Positions 62,092 through 64,000 of a stretch of 64,000 nucleotides of DNA are shown piece after piece (within the stretch, counting starts at the first letter, position 1; each line of letters begins with the position of its first letter). The stretch lies in contig ML133402.1 in assembly GCA_003864495.1 (NCBI GenBank), forward strand, positions 640,614 to 704,613, read 5' to 3'. The notes beneath the pieces were generated by a model, which made no database searches, was not told the DNA's origin, and worked only from the letters and a program-made list of their open reading frames with translations. Both the position numbers and the translations under genes were made by a program. Source of the DNA: Nemopilema nomurai. Lineage: Eukaryota; Cnidaria; Scyphozoa; Rhizostomeae; Rhizostomatidae.

Positions 62092-64000
62092 TGAAGTTTT
62101 TAGCACCAAAACGAGTTTAGCATGGAAACGAGGCATGGACGAAAAAGAGGCTAAAACGAAAACGAGGCTGGGGTTTTTAGCACCAAAACGAGGCTAGCAT
62201 GGAAACGAGGCAAGAGCAAAACAAGGCTGACGCGAGAACGAGGCTCAAGCTTTTAGCACCAAAACGAGTCTAGCATGGAGACGAGGCAAGGACGAAAGCG
62301 AAGCAAAAAAAAATGAGGCTGGTGTTTTTAGCACCAAAACGACTCTGGCATGAAAACGAGGCAAGGAGGAAAACAAGGCCAAAACCAAAACAAGGCTGGG
62401 GTTTTTAGCACTAAAACGAGTCTAGCATGGAAACGAGGCAAGGAAGAAAACGAGGCTAAAGGGAAAACGAGGCTGAAGTTTTTAGCACAAAAAGGAGGCT
62501 AGCATGGAAACGAACAAAGGATAAAAACGAGGCTAAAACGAAAACGAGGCTGGGGTTTTTAGCACCAAAACGACTTTAGCATGGAAACGAGGCAAGGACG
62601 AAAACGAGGCTAAATTGAAAACGAGGCTGAAGTTTTTTGCACCAAATCGAGTTTAGCATGGAAACGAGGCATGGACGAAAAAGAGACTAAAACGAAAACG
62701 AGGCTGGGGTTTTTAGCACCAAAAGGAGGCTAGCATGGAAACGAGGCAAGAACAAAACAAGGCTGAAGCGATAACGCGGCTTAAGTTTTTAGCACCAAAA
62801 CGAGTCTAGCATGGAAACGAGGCAAGGACAAAAACGAAGCTAAAACAAAAATGAGGCTGGGGTTTTTAGCACCAAAACGACTCTGGCATAAAAAGGAGGC
62901 AAGGACGAAAACAAGGCCAAAACAAAAACGAGGCTGGGGTTTTTAGCAATAGAACGAGGCTAGCATGGAAACGAGGGAAGGACGAAAACGAGGCTAAAGG
63001 GAAAACGTGACTGTGGTTTTTAGCACCAAAACGAGTTTAGCATGGAAACGAGGCAAGGATGAAAACGAGGCTGAATTGAAAACGAGGCAGAAGTTTATAG
63101 CACCAAAACGAGTTTAGCATGGAACGAGGCATGGACGAAAAAGAGGCTAAAACGAAAACGAGGCTGGGGTTTTTAGCACCAAAACGAGTCTGGCATGAAA
63201 ACGAGGATGGGAGGAAAACAAGGCCAAAACAAAAACGAGGCTGGGGTTTTTAGCACCAAAGCGAGTCTAGCATGGAAACGAGGGAAGGACGAAAACGAGG
63301 CTAAAGGGAAAACGTGACTGTGGTTTTTAGCACCAAAACGAGTTTAGCATGGAAACGAGGGAAGGACGAAAACGAGGCTAAAGAAAACGTGACTGTGGTT
63401 TTTAGCACCAAAACGAGTTTAGCATGGAAACGAGGCAAGGAGAAAACGAGGTTAAGCGAGAAACGAGGCTGAAGTTTTAGCACCAAAACGAGTTTAGCAT
63501 GGAAACGAGGCATGGACGAAAAAGAGGCTAAAACGAAAACGAGGCTAGGGTTTTTAGCACCAAAACGACTAGCATGAAACGAGGCAAGAGAAAACAAGAA
63601 AACAAACAGGCTGGGGTTTTAGCACTAAAACGAGTCTAGCATGGAAACGAACAAAGGACGAAAAACGAGGCTAAAACGAAAACGAGGCTGGGGTTTTTAG
63701 CACCAAAACGAGTTTAGCATGGAAACGAGGCAAGGACGAAAACGAGGCTAAAAAACTAGGCTGGGGTTTTTAGCACTAAAACGAGGCTAGCATGGAAACG
63801 AGGAAGGACGAAAACGAGGCTAAAGAAAACGACTGGGGTTTTTAGCACCAAAACGAGTTTAGCATGGAAACGAGGCAAGGACGAAAACGAGGCTGAATTG
63901 AAAACGAGGCTGGTTTTTAGCACCAAAACGAGTTAGCATGGAAACGAGGCAAGGACGAAAAAGAGGCTAAAACGAAAACGAGGCTGGGTTTTTAGCACAA

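Larger units (their letters stand above)
56575..63382 (+). repeat. Segmental duplication within array, copy 2, part b
   Basis: Partner of 40387-47690. It lacks the ~535-bp tandem duplication and most one-base deletions seen in copy 1, so it is the cleaner version for deriving a higher-order consensus. Confidence 0.7.
20639..64000 (+). repeat. 77-bp satellite array, right block
   Basis: This continues the left array after the insertion, in the same orientation and with the same monomer family, about 560 copies, and runs off the window end. The first bases (CGAGGCTAAAG) complete the monomer interrupted at 14367. I saw no inversion and no non-satellite DNA in the 43 kb. Two domain types alternate: one with a 31-bp truncated monomer (20639-39705 and 52741-56574) and one without it (39706-52740 and 56575-64000). 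A large internal duplication links 35.7-47.7 kb with 52.8-63.4 kb. Homopolymer-type deletions cluster at about 31.9-32.4, 35.6-38.9, 45.6-52.7 and 63.4-63.9 kb. No genes are supported. Confidence 0.97.
56575..64000 (+). repeat. Satellite domain type II, second copy
   Basis: This follows the order of 40387-47690 monomer by monomer, including the CTTTGGAAAC variant near 58193 and 61023, GACTCTGGTATAAAAAGG near 60120 (as at 43930), and the 2.83-kb spacing of signature blocks (58506 and 61341). It has fewer one-base deletions than the first copy. From about 63385 the order diverges and the monomers become closer to a simple consensus up to the window edge. Confidence 0.65.

Noticed and set aside
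1..64000. CRISPR array
   Set aside because: Repeats are contiguous 77-bp monomers without unique spacers, and the same holds for the 58-bp array; there are no cas genes.
1..64000. GGGGTTTTT motif as a telomeric repeat
   Set aside because: It occurs once per 77-bp monomer and never as a short tandem repeat.
1..64000. CENP-B box in the satellite
   Set aside because: The closest stretch (reverse complement of CGGGGCTTAAACGAAAA) fails the required CGGG positions; no monomer matches the box pattern.

Overview
The window is almost entirely eukaryotic tandem-repeat DNA. About 57.7 kb (1-14367 and 20639-64000) is one satellite array built from a 77-bp monomer, always in the same orientation, with roughly 750 monomers. 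The array has higher-order structure: diverged monomers are grouped in blocks that recur with near-identity every 1.7-2.8 kb, and a segment of more than 10 kb is repeated 16-17 kb downstream. Long, homogenised, same-orientation satellite is typical of centromeric or pericentromeric heterochromatin. The sequence does not identify the species; I can say eukaryote, but not plant, alga or animal. I found no rRNA, tRNA, CRISPR array or intact protein gene. Open frames in the satellite are shadows of the repeat: 77 is not a multiple of 3, so no frame persists from one monomer to the next.

The array is interrupted once, at 14368-20635, by two head-to-tail insertions that share ends. Element 1 (14368-20098, 5.73 kb) and element 2 (20102-20635, 534 bp) have the same 214-bp left end (one mismatch) and the same 223-bp right end (no mismatch seen), with different interiors. 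TAA stands at the left edge, between the elements and at the right edge. The undisturbed satellite target (GATAACGAGG) survives in four paralogous places, so a TAA target duplication can be read directly. Neither element has a recognisable transposase or clear terminal inverted repeats. They look like a non-autonomous family of unassigned class with a long and a short form.

Element 1 carries, from left to right: the shared left end; about 1.2 kb of unique DNA with a possible decayed gene fragment on the minus strand; a diverged ~135-bp repeat array (15808-17402); an AT-rich spacer; a short transitional 93/63-bp array (17544-17854); a homogenised 58-bp array of about 32 copies (17855-19692); a pyrimidine-rich tract; and the shared right end. 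The three arrays share core motifs and look like successive derivatives of one another, so the element seems to have produced new satellites internally.

Within the main array, 1-14367, 20639-39705 and 52741-56574 carry a truncated 31-bp monomer as a marker. The stretches 39706-52740 and 56575-64000 lack it. The block 35.7-47.7 kb corresponds to 52.8-63.4 kb, with a difference of about nine monomers near 39.7-40.4 kb and about seven near 45.0-46.1 kb. Several stretches (notably 8.4-9.6, 35.6-38.9 and 46.2-52.7 kb) have dense one-base deletions, often in homopolymers, which may be consensus errors rather than biology.
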